From the NCBI RefSeq assembly GCF_003851125.1, contig NZ_BGOW01000003.1, positions 1 to 64,000 of the forward strand: a stretch of 64,000 nt of DNA. Reading direction: 5' to 3'. The DNA is from Sulfuriferula multivorans (GTDB lineage Bacteria; Pseudomonadota; Gammaproteobacteria; Burkholderiales; Sulfuriferulaceae). The notes beneath the pieces are model-generated. The model did no database searches. It was not told where the DNA came from and saw only the letters and a program-made list of their open reading frames with translations. The position numbers and the translations under genes were made by a program. Shown piece by piece: positions 48,197 through 56,438 of this stretch; the stretch's first letter is position 1, and the number at the start of each line of letters is the position of its first letter.

Positions 48197-49811
48197 GCGG
48201 CATCCTTTGTGGTTGGGACAGGGTGGGGGGCAGGCAGGCACGCAGTTGTCCGAACGGCCGTGCAAGCAGGGTTTCGGGTTGGCCGCCCTGGGCGCGGATG
48301 CGTAGGCGCACGTCTTCCAGCAGCGTCGCCAGGGCAGGTGAGCGTGCCCAGGTTGCTACGTCGATGCCGCGCGTGGCCAGGATGCTGGGCGGCGGCATGG
48401 GCGATTTGCTGCGCCGCGCGGCGGTGACATGCCACAGGCTCAGGCGATAAAAAATCCGCTCAGCACAGTGATCGAGACGGGCGCTGACGGCAGCGTCGTC
48501 GCCGTGCAAAAAATTCGGCGGAAAATTCGCCGTGCTGTCATGGCACAGGCCGCACTGGGTGCGAAACAGGGCGTGAGCGCCAGTGAAGCGCACGCCGGCT
48601 TCGATGCGTGCAGGCGGCAATCGGGTCAGCGACGGCTTGTGCGGCATGTCGAACTCGGCCAGCACGGCATGCAGCAGCGATGGGTTGAACGGACCTGCGG
48701 CCAGTTCGCCGCGTGCGCGCAGGCGTTCGAGCGCGGCGCTTAAATCGCGCTGTCCCAATCGTTTGACCGCCGATTGTTTAACGACGGCAGCGTCGAGCAT
48801 GCCGGCCAGCCCGACGATGAAGGCGGTTTTGTCCGGTGCGTGCCATATTTCTAGCGGCAGGCGCGGTAGCAGGGGGTCGTTCGCTGCATCCGGCAAGGCG
48901 GCCAGCGGGTCGCGGTTGGGCAGGTCGGGATTGGGAATGGGCAGCCCGTGCGGCCAACGGATTTTCCAGTTGCGCGCCAGCGTCGGCAACGCGCTGGCGG
49001 CGGGCAGGCGGCCATTGCGGGCGTAATCCAGCGCAGCGGAAAACGCTTCCATGCGGCAGCGATCGCCGGTTTCGCCTGCGCCGCAGCCCTGTTGCCACAG
49101 CGTCTGCCAGACCGAGAATAAATTGGCGCGCTCGGTCGCCGCGTCGATGAAATAGGCGATGTCGGTGCCGGAGAGCTTGATGCCGTAAAAATCCTTGCGT
49201 GCGTCACGCAGACGACGGGCGATTGCCGGATTGGCGGAGGTTTCGTCCCACAACGGGCGTGCGAAGATGGGCGCGGCGTTCTGGTGGCAGGCCAGGCACA
49301 GGCTGCGCCGCGCGTAGAAAACCTGCGGTATTTTGCCCGGTGCGTAATCGCGCACGATCTGGAATTCGAAGCGCGCAGCGTCGTCGTTGTAGCTGATGAC
49401 TTCGACCACCTCGCCCTTTTCGTGAAAGCCGAGGAACAGCCGGTCTTGCAGCGGGTCGACCCCCGCTTTGTTGAGGCCGTCGGCGGCAGCGACCACACGC
49501 GGGAAGCGGAAAAAATCCGGTGCGCCGGCGTTCTTTTGCAGCGATCGGCCGAGCGGGATCAACGTGGTCTTGAGCGCTGGCAGGCCGCCCGGGTCGGCCT
49601 GCATCTGTGACTGGATTTTCTGCGCCAGGCGGGCATAAGGAAACGGCACCGGCGCGTTGCCGATGAGCAGGTCGAATCGCGAGCGCCCAAGCGGCGGCAG
49701 GTCGGGCTGCGTGGGTACCAGCGGTTGCGCCGACGTACCCCAAGCGGGGCTCAATGTCAGGCACATGGCAATAATGAACAGATAGGGGCAGAGGCAGCGC
49801 GCATTGGGCAT
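48189..49811 (-). CDS. Exported di-haem cytochrome c-like protein
   Basis: The 540-aa product has a signal sequence (ARCLCPYLFIIAMCLTLSPA) and two c-type haem motifs: SLCLACHQN around residue 180 and TQCGLCHDS around residue 420. The region after the first has PIFARPLWDETSANPAIARR. The pattern resembles haem-binding oxidoreductases of the periplasm; the exact family is uncertain. The start at 49811 forms a TGATG junction with the amylase gene stop, so the genes are coupled. It may pass electrons with the 858-aa di-haem protein encoded at the head of the operon. Confidence 0.8.
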   Translation of the reverse strand: MPNARCLCPYLFIIAMCLTLSPAWGTSAQPLVPTQPDLPPLGRSRFDLLIGNAPVPFPYARLAQKIQSQMQADPGGLPALKTTLIPLGRSLQKNAGAPDFFRFPRVVAAADGLNKAGVDPLQDRLFLGFHEKGEVVEVISYNDDAARFEFQIVRDYAPGKIPQVFYARRSLCLACHQNAAPIFARPLWDETSANPAIARRLRDARKDFYGIKLSGTDIAYFIDAATERANLFSVWQTLWQQGCGAGETGDRCRMEAFSAALDYARNGRLPAASALPTLARNWKIRWPHGLPIPNPDLPNRDPLAALPDAANDPLLPRLPLEIWHAPDKTAFIVGLAGMLDAAVVKQSAVKRLGQRDLSAALERLRARGELAAGPFNPSLLHAVLAEFDMPHKPSLTRLPPARIEAGVRFTGAHALFRTQCGLCHDSTANFPPNFLHGDDAAVSARLDHCAERIFYRLSLWHVTAARRSKSPMPPPSILATRGIDVATWARSPALATLLEDVRLRIRAQGGQPETLLARPFGQLRACLPPTLSQPQRMPHE

Positions 49812-51655
49812 CAGGCCGTCGGCCCGTACACCGCGCAGCTGGCGGCGGGCAGCTCGAGCCACACCGCACGCCAGTCGGGGCGCGGCGCGGCGACCACCAA
49901 TTCGCTGCCGATTTGCGCCGGGTCAGACGAATACAGACAGACCAGGCGACTGCCCAGCGGGCTGATCGTGAAATCCAGCCCCACCCATGCGGCGCGCTTG
50001 CCGTCGGCGTCGGTGTTGATCGCGCACAGCCATTCGCGTTCGGTGAATAACCGCGACCACGCCACCACCGAGCGCAGCACGCCGCCGAACATCTGCGGCT
50101 CGCCGAAATCCTGGCCGTTGCCGGAAATCGCCCGCAGGTATTGGCGACCGCGCCGCAACGCCAGATGTTGCCCGTGCACCGCAATCAGCCGTGCGAGTTC
50201 GCGGTAGAGCGGCTGGGTTTCGTCAAAACAGTGGCGGTCGCGCGAGCGGAACGCGCCGAAGTCGCCGCCGAACATTGCCTCGCGGATGTAGCGGTCGTTG
50301 TCGCCCGCGCCGTCCAGTCCCTGTTCCGAACCGTAGTAGATGCACGGAATGCCGAGCGTGAGTACATTCAATGCCAGCGCATTGAGCGCGAGCGGTGTGC
50401 CACCGTCGGCGCAGAAGCGTGCCTTGTTATTACCTTTGCGTACCTGGTCGTGGTCGTCGTAAAGCGTGACAACCTTGTCGCGGAACCAGGTGTGGCTGTC
50501 CTTGCCGAGCTCGAACGAGTTGCGGAACAGGTCGAAGTAGTCCGCCGGATTGCGCCGCCCCTTGACCAGGTATTCGATCTTGTCGGGGATGTCGTCGATG
50601 CCTAGCGCAGCGTCGAGACCAGTCGCTTCGCGCAGGGCGAAGGCGTTGCTGCGGCCACCGGTGATTTCGCCGATCAGGGTGAAGTTTTCCTTGCCGATCG
50701 ATTGCGCGAATTCGTGAATGCAGGCGGTGAAATAGCGTGTTGCGCCGGGCTCCATGTGCTTGACTGTATCGACCCGGAAGCCATCGAGGTCGGCGTAGGC
50801 GATCCAGTATTGATAGGCGCGGGTGAGGGTGCGCAGCGCCAGCGACGGCCGGAAACTGTCGATCTCGCCCGCGCCGAGATGGATGTCTTTCAGATCGAAG
50901 AAATCGCCGTCCAGATATTCCGGGTACCAGTCCCAGCTATTGATGCGGCCGAGTCGGGTGAAACTCTCGGGCGCTTGCAGTTCGCGTGGCCAGACGGCGG
51001 CGTCCGGGTCGGCGACCGGCGCACCATATGCCAGCGTGGGCATACCGCTGGCGTCGTTCCAGCCCCGGACGCTATAGGCGTTGCCGTCCCAGCGCGGGTC
51101 CATGCCGTGCTCGGTCGGATAGCGGTCTGGGGCATAGGAAAACACCGGCCCGGCGTGGTTGAGGATGACATCCAGAATGACGTAGATGCCATGCGCGTGC
51201 GCCGTATCAACCAGTTCGCGCAGGTCTTCGCGGCTGCCGAAACGAGGTTCGATGGCCAGAAAATCCTGCACGCCGTAGCCGTGGTAGGCGTCGCTCCACG
51301 GCGGCTGCTTGAACACCGGGCTCACCCATAGCGCGGACACGCCGAGCCGCTTCAGATAACCGATTTTGCTTGCCGCTCCTTTCAGGGTGCCGCCGACAAA
51401 GCGCGCGCCGGCATTGCGCCAGGCTGCTGCGGCAGGCTCGGTGCCAACCGCATTGCCGTGCTCGGCGGGGCTAAGCAGGGGGGTGACGCCGCCCGCCACC
51501 GGATTACCCGCGAGGTCGTGATAGCCCGCCTCTTTGCCGTCGGAAAACCGGTCGACCAGAAAAAAGTAGAACACCTGGTCTTCCCACGCGCTGGGCGAAG
51601 GGTGGAAGCTGTTTTGCGTCAGCGCGGCGAAGTCGATGTCGGCAAGCGTTTGCAT
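49811..51655 (-). CDS. GH13-family alpha-amylase
   Basis: The 614-aa product has the GH13 (beta/alpha)8 barrel: FYFFLVDRFSDGKEAGYHDL, region I VILDVILNHAG, region II DGFRVDTVKHME with the nucleophile Asp, region III TLIGEITGG with the acid/base Glu, and region IV LYDDHDQVRKG with the third Asp. It should hydrolyse or rearrange alpha-1,4-glucans such as glycogen or starch. No signal peptide is visible. An open frame runs 66 codons upstream, but the ATG at 51655 with GAGGACA upstream gives the normal start and a 10-bp gap from the lipoprotein gene. Confidence 0.92.
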   Translation of the reverse strand: MQTLADIDFAALTQNSFHPSPSAWEDQVFYFFLVDRFSDGKEAGYHDLAGNPVAGGVTPLLSPAEHGNAVGTEPAAAAWRNAGARFVGGTLKGAASKIGYLKRLGVSALWVSPVFKQPPWSDAYHGYGVQDFLAIEPRFGSREDLRELVDTAHAHGIYVILDVILNHAGPVFSYAPDRYPTEHGMDPRWDGNAYSVRGWNDASGMPTLAYGAPVADPDAAVWPRELQAPESFTRLGRINSWDWYPEYLDGDFFDLKDIHLGAGEIDSFRPSLALRTLTRAYQYWIAYADLDGFRVDTVKHMEPGATRYFTACIHEFAQSIGKENFTLIGEITGGRSNAFALREATGLDAALGIDDIPDKIEYLVKGRRNPADYFDLFRNSFELGKDSHTWFRDKVVTLYDDHDQVRKGNNKARFCADGGTPLALNALALNVLTLGIPCIYYGSEQGLDGAGDNDRYIREAMFGGDFGAFRSRDRHCFDETQPLYRELARLIAVHGQHLALRRGRQYLRAISGNGQDFGEPQMFGGVLRSVVAWSRLFTEREWLCAINTDADGKRAAWVGLDFTISPLGSRLVCLYSSDPAQIGSELVVAAPRPDWRAVWLELPAASCAVYGPTA

Positions 51656-51665
51656 GGCGGTGTCC

Positions 51666-52538
51666 TCAGCGGGTCGCAACGATGCGTTTCTGCGTGCCGC
51701 CCCAGCACGTGTCTCTGACCTGGCCGGCCTCGAATTCGGCGCGCCCGGCGCGGTCCAGATCCTTGTTGTAGAGCACGAAGTTGAGAATGAAGGCGTGATC
51801 CATGTAGGCGCGCCCGAGATACAGGCCGGGCCGCACCATGCGGATTTCATCACGCACCTTGAGGCCGCGCCGCCCGGCCAGGAAATCCGGTCGTTCGCGG
51901 TAGCCGGGGATGTCGTCGGTGAAGGCGTAGTCGATGATGATGGATTCGCGGCGCGAGTCGATCAGGCTTTGCCCGCAGTAGAGCTTGGCGGGGAACAGCA
52001 GCCAGGCATCCTTGCCGTCAACGGCGATTTTCGGGATGTCGCCGGGGCCGATGACGGGGCGCAGCACGGCGAGGTCTTCGATACGGTTGCGCAGCACTTT
52101 TTCGTCGCGGTAGAACACCTTGCCTTTCCACAATGTTTCGCCCGCGGTTTCCAGCAGCTTACCCTTGACGTTCAGCCCCAGGCCGGCGAGCCCGCCGACG
52201 ATTTCGGCGGCGCGCAGCTTGCCCGTGCCGCCGCGCGTGAATACGATTTCGCCGTCGAACGGACCATTCGGAATTGGCCCCGAGCCCAGACGCGCGTAAA
52301 GCTGGTCGAGTTGTTCCTGATTCAGCCCGGCCAGATATTTTGGGGTGACCTTGATGAGTTCTTTCAATGGAATCGGGTGTTCGTACTCGACCTGCGCCAG
52401 ATCAGGCTTGCTCGCATAATCCTTGCCATAAGGCGCGTAGACGATGTCGGGCTTGCCTGCGAACCAGCTTTTGATCTGGTCGCACCCCCCCAGCGTGGCG
52501 CTCAACACCAGTGCGAAAAAAACAGCGCGGACAGGCAT
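51666..52538 (-). CDS. Unrecognised lipoprotein (290 aa)
   Basis: The product has a lipoprotein signal sequence (MPVRAVFFALVLSATLGGCD; lipobox LGGC), placing the lipid-modified Cys at residue 19. The mature region (HPIPLKELIKVTPKYLAGLN, GLGLNVKGKLLETAGETLWK, GLYLGRAYMDHAFILNFVLY) is not matched to any family I know, though the last segment resembles conserved C-terminal parts of bacterial lipoproteins that accompany cytochromes. It is 10 bp downstream of the 858-aa cytochrome gene and 10 bp upstream of the amylase gene. Confidence 0.75.
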   Translation of the reverse strand: MPVRAVFFALVLSATLGGCDQIKSWFAGKPDIVYAPYGKDYASKPDLAQVEYEHPIPLKELIKVTPKYLAGLNQEQLDQLYARLGSGPIPNGPFDGEIVFTRGGTGKLRAAEIVGGLAGLGLNVKGKLLETAGETLWKGKVFYRDEKVLRNRIEDLAVLRPVIGPGDIPKIAVDGKDAWLLFPAKLYCGQSLIDSRRESIIIDYAFTDDIPGYRERPDFLAGRRGLKVRDEIRMVRPGLYLGRAYMDHAFILNFVLYNKDLDRAGRAEFEAGQVRDTCWGGTQKRIVATR

Positions 52539-52548
52539 GGTTTCCTCC

Positions 52549-55125
52549 TCAAAACGTCGCGAGAAAGGCTATCAGGGCGTTCTTGTCGGCCTCTGACAGG
52601 TCTTCGCCAAAACGGTGGCCGTCGTTTTCGATTTCGACGTTGCACGACGAATATACTTGCCACAGCGCGGGCGTACGGGCGCGCGCTGCCTTCACCAGTT
52701 CGACCAGCCGATTCGGGTCGGAGACGATGGCTTTGCCGATGTTGCGCATTTCGGATGCGACCTGTTTCGCATCATGCGCGGGCAATATTTTGGCCAGGCG
52801 CGCGTCGAGTTCGGCGGGCTCAAGTTTTGCGCGCACCAGATCGCCGATGAATTCCTTGTGGCGGAAATTGCCAACATTGCCTGCGCTGGCGCCCGCCGGT
52901 ACGCGTACGGTGAAGCCGGTTACGCGCTTTTCTTCCTTACCGTCGAAGATGCGCGGGCCGATGTCGAGCACGATGTCCTGGTCGAGCTTGAGCGCCTTGG
53001 GGATGCGTTTGGAGGGGCTGAGCAGGTCGTTCATCGACGCGACATAGAGCTTGAAGCGACCTTCGACCGAGGTGTCGTATTGCCAGCACGCGGGCTGTTT
53101 GTCCCTGGCCAGCGGCGGGTTGCCGGGCCTGGACGTATCGACGTAACTGGAACGGTACTGCTCGTAGGGATTGGCCTTGTCGCCGCCCCAACCGCAGAGT
53201 TCCGGTCCGACCGAATTGTTGTGCAGGAACGGCGCGTGCGCCCACAGGTTCAGCAGCGAAATGTTGCGGTAATAGCCGCGTCCGCCGTCGTGCGGTTCGA
53301 GAATGCCGGAGACGGTCTTGCGGGCGAAGTAATTTTCGTCGGCGAACTGTTCCCAGACATGGCCGCGCAGGTGATTGGAATGCAGCGCGCGGCAGCGGTC
53401 AGTACCGATTTCGGTGACCGGCGTCGGCACGTCGTTGCCGAGCCAGTCGGCGCGCAGGCCTGTTTTGCTGTCGAGGGCGCGAAAATTTACCGCCTCGAAC
53501 GGCGGCTTGCCGCTGGAATGACAGCGCGCGCAGTTGGTGGCGAATACCTGCTGGCCGCGCGACACCGCGTTTTTGCCGAAACGGTGGTCGAGGTCGCGCT
53601 CCAGATCAGCCTCGGCGTAAGGTGTCTGGCGCTGGTTTGCGCGCGCTTCGCGCAAGTCCCTGGCATGGCCTTCAGGCGCGGTCAGGAAGAAATCGAGGAT
53701 ATTCTGTAGCCGGTCTTCGACCGCGCGGAAGTTGGGGCAGTCGCGCCGGCACTGGCCGATGTCGAACGGCGTCTGACCGAAATTGCGCGCCTGCGGATCG
53801 AGCTGGCGCAGGTCGGTAAGGTGATTGACCCAGCACTGCTCGGAACACGAACCGATGTTGAAATACACGCGCTGGATCGCACCCAGCGCGCCGATCGAGT
53901 CTTCACCGCCTTTGAGGATGTGGTGTACGGTTTCGGCTTGCAGGCTGTTTTCCCAGCATTTGCCAGGCTTGCCGGGTTCGCACCAGCAGCTGGATGCTTT
54001 TGTGCCCGTTGGGCACGCAGCCGTCTTGCGCCAGCGCTTGACCTGTTCGCCCGCAAAGGTGGGACGCTGCGCGATATTGATGAGCGCATTGATGGTGCCG
54101 GCGTTGTTGACCTGATCGTTGGGGATCGCCGAAGTATCGGAGGTGCCGGGACGCGCGTGGGCAAAAGTCTGCCACAGCAGATCGTCGTGCGGCATGCCCG
54201 AAATGAGCAATTCGGAGATGCGGATGTATTGGTTGCCGACCAGCCCGGAGATATTTTCCCATTTCGGGTGTGCCGGGTTGAGCGGGGGTTTGGCCGGGTC
54301 GAAGGCGACATGGCAGGAAGCGCAGGAGGTGCCGATCAGGAACGGCGGTTCGATTGAAGCATCGGCGAGTTTGCGCAGCTTGAAGTCGGCGCGGGCGGGG
54401 TCGCTGGACAGCTTGCGGTCGTAGCCCTGCCAGGTACCGAGGCTGCCGTTGAGTTTTTTCCAGGCGACCGGATCGAAGCGCGGGTTGGGAAATTTGCGGA
54501 AGCCGAGCGCGCCGGTGGAGGTGCCGAAGGCGAGGTTGCAGCTGTCCTCGCGACCGTCGCGGTGGCCTGCGGGGTCGCTGGACGTGGCCGCGGCATCCTT
54601 GAAGTCGCACGCCGGGTCACGGTAGCCGGCTTTGCCGACGAACTTCAGCAGAGTCTGGTCGCCGGGACACCAGTCGAAGCCGTAGGTTTCCTCATAACTT
54701 TTGGCCGGGCAGCCAGCCGAACCCGGCGTACAGCAGCCCGGATCATTGATCAGTCCCCAGGTTTTGAAGCGGGTGTCGCGCTGGTCGCCGCGCAGCACGC
54801 CGTACCAGTCGATCAGCGCGGTGATGCGCTGCTGGAAGGTGTAGGTATGGAAACGCGCATTGCCTGCGGTCGCCTTGAACCAGATTTCGCGCCCGGCGCG
54901 GGCGGACGGCGACAGCCTGGTTCCGGCGGCGTGGAAAGCGGCGTCGTTGTATGACGCAGCAACCTCCGGCAGGGCAGTGGCTTCAGGCGGGACGGCGGCG
55001 CTTGGAGTGGGCTGGTTCGGCAGCGTGGCGCGTGCCTCGTGGGCAGGTTGAGAAAACCAGAGTGCCACCGCGAACCCTGCAATGACACAGACGGCAATCC
55101 AGCGGACTGGTTTGGATGAATTCAT
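52549..55125 (-). CDS. Large di-haem cytochrome c-type protein (RoxA-like layout)
   Basis: The 858-aa product has an N-terminal signal anchor (WIAVCVIAGFAVALWF) and two CxxCH haem motifs, C268-C271-H272 (GTSCASCHVAFDPAKPP) and C532-C535-H536 (ATNCARCHSSGKPP), about 260 residues apart. This spacing and the DPAHP-like surroundings recall the di-haem oxygenases RoxA/RoxB and related peroxidases; extra Cys pairs (CSEQCW, CRRDCP) suggest disulfides. It should be periplasmic or outer-surface. A GAGGGAC site precedes the ATG. It is the first intact gene of the proximal operon, downstream of the remnant and promoter block B. The substrate is unknown. Confidence 0.82.
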   Translation of the reverse strand: MNSSKPVRWIAVCVIAGFAVALWFSQPAHEARATLPNQPTPSAAVPPEATALPEVAASYNDAAFHAAGTRLSPSARAGREIWFKATAGNARFHTYTFQQRITALIDWYGVLRGDQRDTRFKTWGLINDPGCCTPGSAGCPAKSYEETYGFDWCPGDQTLLKFVGKAGYRDPACDFKDAAATSSDPAGHRDGREDSCNLAFGTSTGALGFRKFPNPRFDPVAWKKLNGSLGTWQGYDRKLSSDPARADFKLRKLADASIEPPFLIGTSCASCHVAFDPAKPPLNPAHPKWENISGLVGNQYIRISELLISGMPHDDLLWQTFAHARPGTSDTSAIPNDQVNNAGTINALINIAQRPTFAGEQVKRWRKTAACPTGTKASSCWCEPGKPGKCWENSLQAETVHHILKGGEDSIGALGAIQRVYFNIGSCSEQCWVNHLTDLRQLDPQARNFGQTPFDIGQCRRDCPNFRAVEDRLQNILDFFLTAPEGHARDLREARANQRQTPYAEADLERDLDHRFGKNAVSRGQQVFATNCARCHSSGKPPFEAVNFRALDSKTGLRADWLGNDVPTPVTEIGTDRCRALHSNHLRGHVWEQFADENYFARKTVSGILEPHDGGRGYYRNISLLNLWAHAPFLHNNSVGPELCGWGGDKANPYEQYRSSYVDTSRPGNPPLARDKQPACWQYDTSVEGRFKLYVASMNDLLSPSKRIPKALKLDQDIVLDIGPRIFDGKEEKRVTGFTVRVPAGASAGNVGNFRHKEFIGDLVRAKLEPAELDARLAKILPAHDAKQVASEMRNIGKAIVSDPNRLVELVKAARARTPALWQVYSSCNVEIENDGHRFGEDLSEADKNALIAFLATF

Positions 55126-55262
55126 CTAGCTGTCCCTCAAAGCAAAAAAGCAGCAAAGCAGGAGCGCGTTCGATTGTTTGCATCTTTCGCCCGGTAGCAA
55201 GCTGGTTTCACGGCGGTTTCGGCTTGAATGAATTGCCAGGCCGGTTGCCGGTGCCTGCCCGC

Positions 55263-55513
55263 TTAGCCGGCCATCCTGTTCAACATGTGGTCGATGACCT
55301 TGCTGTGCTCGTCCTGCGGGCTGAACAGGATGACCTCGGCATCTTTGCCGACTTTAACCGTGTGTCCGGGTGGCCTGGGCGTGGATCTAATGCGCAAAGC
55401 ATGTCGAACGCCTGGCGCAGCGCAATTGCCGCCTTGCACGGCAACCGCCATCTGACCGGCGGCATCGCGCAGCCCGCTAACCCTTTTCCGGAAAACCAAT
55501 CTGGCCGTGTCAT
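55263..55513 (-). pseudogene. Frameshifted remnant of the 5' end of the 1083-aa gene
   Basis: The ATG at 55513 and its ribosome binding site align with the start of the 1083-aa gene at 40927 (ATGACACGGCCAGATT-GGTTTTCC against ATGGCACAGCCAGATGCGG), but one base is missing after codon 5. In the shifted frame, residues such as VFRKRVSGLRDAAGQM match VFQKCYSWFRDSVSQAV of the intact protein for about 20 positions. After that the sequence is unrelated (VKVGKDAEVILFSPQ...VIDHMLNRMAG) to a TAA. It could alternatively be a small 92-aa gene from a GTG at 55541. A recombined leftover of a duplication is favoured. Confidence 0.6.
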
Positions 55514-55526
55514 GCGCCCTACTCCC

Positions 55527-55653
55527 CTCGCTGGCTGTCACCGGGCCCGGTACTGTGGATGCCCGTGCAGCATTTATGGTATGTCAGGGTTTTATAGGTG
55601 ATGCTGCCGAGTACGGCTATGCGTCATTTGCCATAGGCCATTTGGCCTATGGC
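55527..55653 (-). promoter_or_regulatory. Conserved promoter/operator block B driving the cytochrome/peroxidase operon
   Basis: This block has a perfect palindrome at 55630-55653 (GCCATAGGCC, spacer ATTT, GGCCTATGGC on the plus strand) and a TATAAA box at 55596-55591 on the minus strand. It continues into the same leader segments (GCTGCACGGGCATC, GGTGACAGCCAGCGAGG) found ahead of the 1083-aa gene at 41 kb. The two blocks share order, sequence and spacing across ~125 bp. The likely transcript runs through the remnant into the 858-aa gene. A dedicated regulator is not seen nearby. Confidence 0.68.
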
Positions 55654-55675
55654 ATTGAATTTCCGAGTAGCGCGT

Positions 55676-56377
55676 CTATTTCAGCGTGCCGAATAGCTGG
55701 AATTCATAGGCAGTGGCGTAGCCGCCCTTGCCGGATAACAGCTTGACTTTGAAATATCTGGCGGTGACGGCCGGGAAGGCGAATGCCTGGTAGGGTGCGT
55801 TGAACAGCTTCAGATTTTGCGGCTTGAAGCGGCCGATGGTTTCGAATGCGCCGGTCGGTGACTCATTACCATAGGACAGCTCGATTTCACTGACATTGTA
55901 GATATCGGTCGCAGGAATCAGCACGGTAAACGTGTCGAAACGGGCGCTGCGCCCATTCTTGAAACCGTACACACCCGTCTGATTTACCTCGAGCGAGATA
56001 GACGCTTCCTTGCCGTCGATGGTACGGTTCCATTCGTCGTTTGAGGCGGCTTCAAGGTGGCCGCCCTTGTCTGGGTCCAGCAGATTGATGCGTGCAGCGG
56101 ATGTCTGGGGGGTGTGAGTGTCAGGCGCACGGGGCACGGATGCCAATGCGTCTGGCGATGGATTGACGGATGGGTCGGCCGGTGTGGCATCTGGCGCAGA
56201 TGATGTGACGCTGGCTGCAGTACCGTGCGCGCTTTCTGGCTTGACATCGGGTTTGAACAGCGGCGATTGATACAGCACGACCAGCAGGCCGCTGACGGCG
56301 GTGATGATGCCTGCGGTGGCGGTCAGGATGCCGGGCAGGGTTTGCCACCAGCTCGACGATTTTGGTGTTTCGTCCAT
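55676..56377 (-). CDS. Membrane-anchored protein with C-terminal discoidin (F5/8 C)-like domain
   Basis: The 233-aa product has one hydrophobic anchor (GILTATAGIITAVSGLLVVL), a Pro/Ala/Ser-rich linker (residues ~45-95), and a C-terminal domain. That domain has INLLDPDKGGHLEAASNDEW, FDTFTVLIPATDIYNVSEIE and AVTARYFKVKLLSGKGGYAT, the jelly-roll pattern of F5/8-type-C domains that bind sugars or lipids. The orientation should be periplasmic or exterior. It lies between comM and promoter block B on the same strand, with its 5' end toward comM; membership of the large cluster is uncertain. Confidence 0.78.
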   Translation of the reverse strand: MDETPKSSSWWQTLPGILTATAGIITAVSGLLVVLYQSPLFKPDVKPESAHGTAASVTSSAPDATPADPSVNPSPDALASVPRAPDTHTPQTSAARINLLDPDKGGHLEAASNDEWNRTIDGKEASISLEVNQTGVYGFKNGRSARFDTFTVLIPATDIYNVSEIELSYGNESPTGAFETIGRFKPQNLKLFNAPYQAFAFPAVTARYFKVKLLSGKGGYATAYEFQLFGTLK

Positions 56378-56438
56378 ATTTTACTCCCCGTGCTTTTCGT
56401 TATAGCCCGAAAAATCGGGTGTGTTGCTGCACGCAGGC

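Noticed and set aside
16512-55125. Type VI secretion locus or extracellular contractile injection system
   Set aside because: Only an Hcp-like gene is present; sheath, baseplate, spike, ATPase and membrane complex genes are absent.
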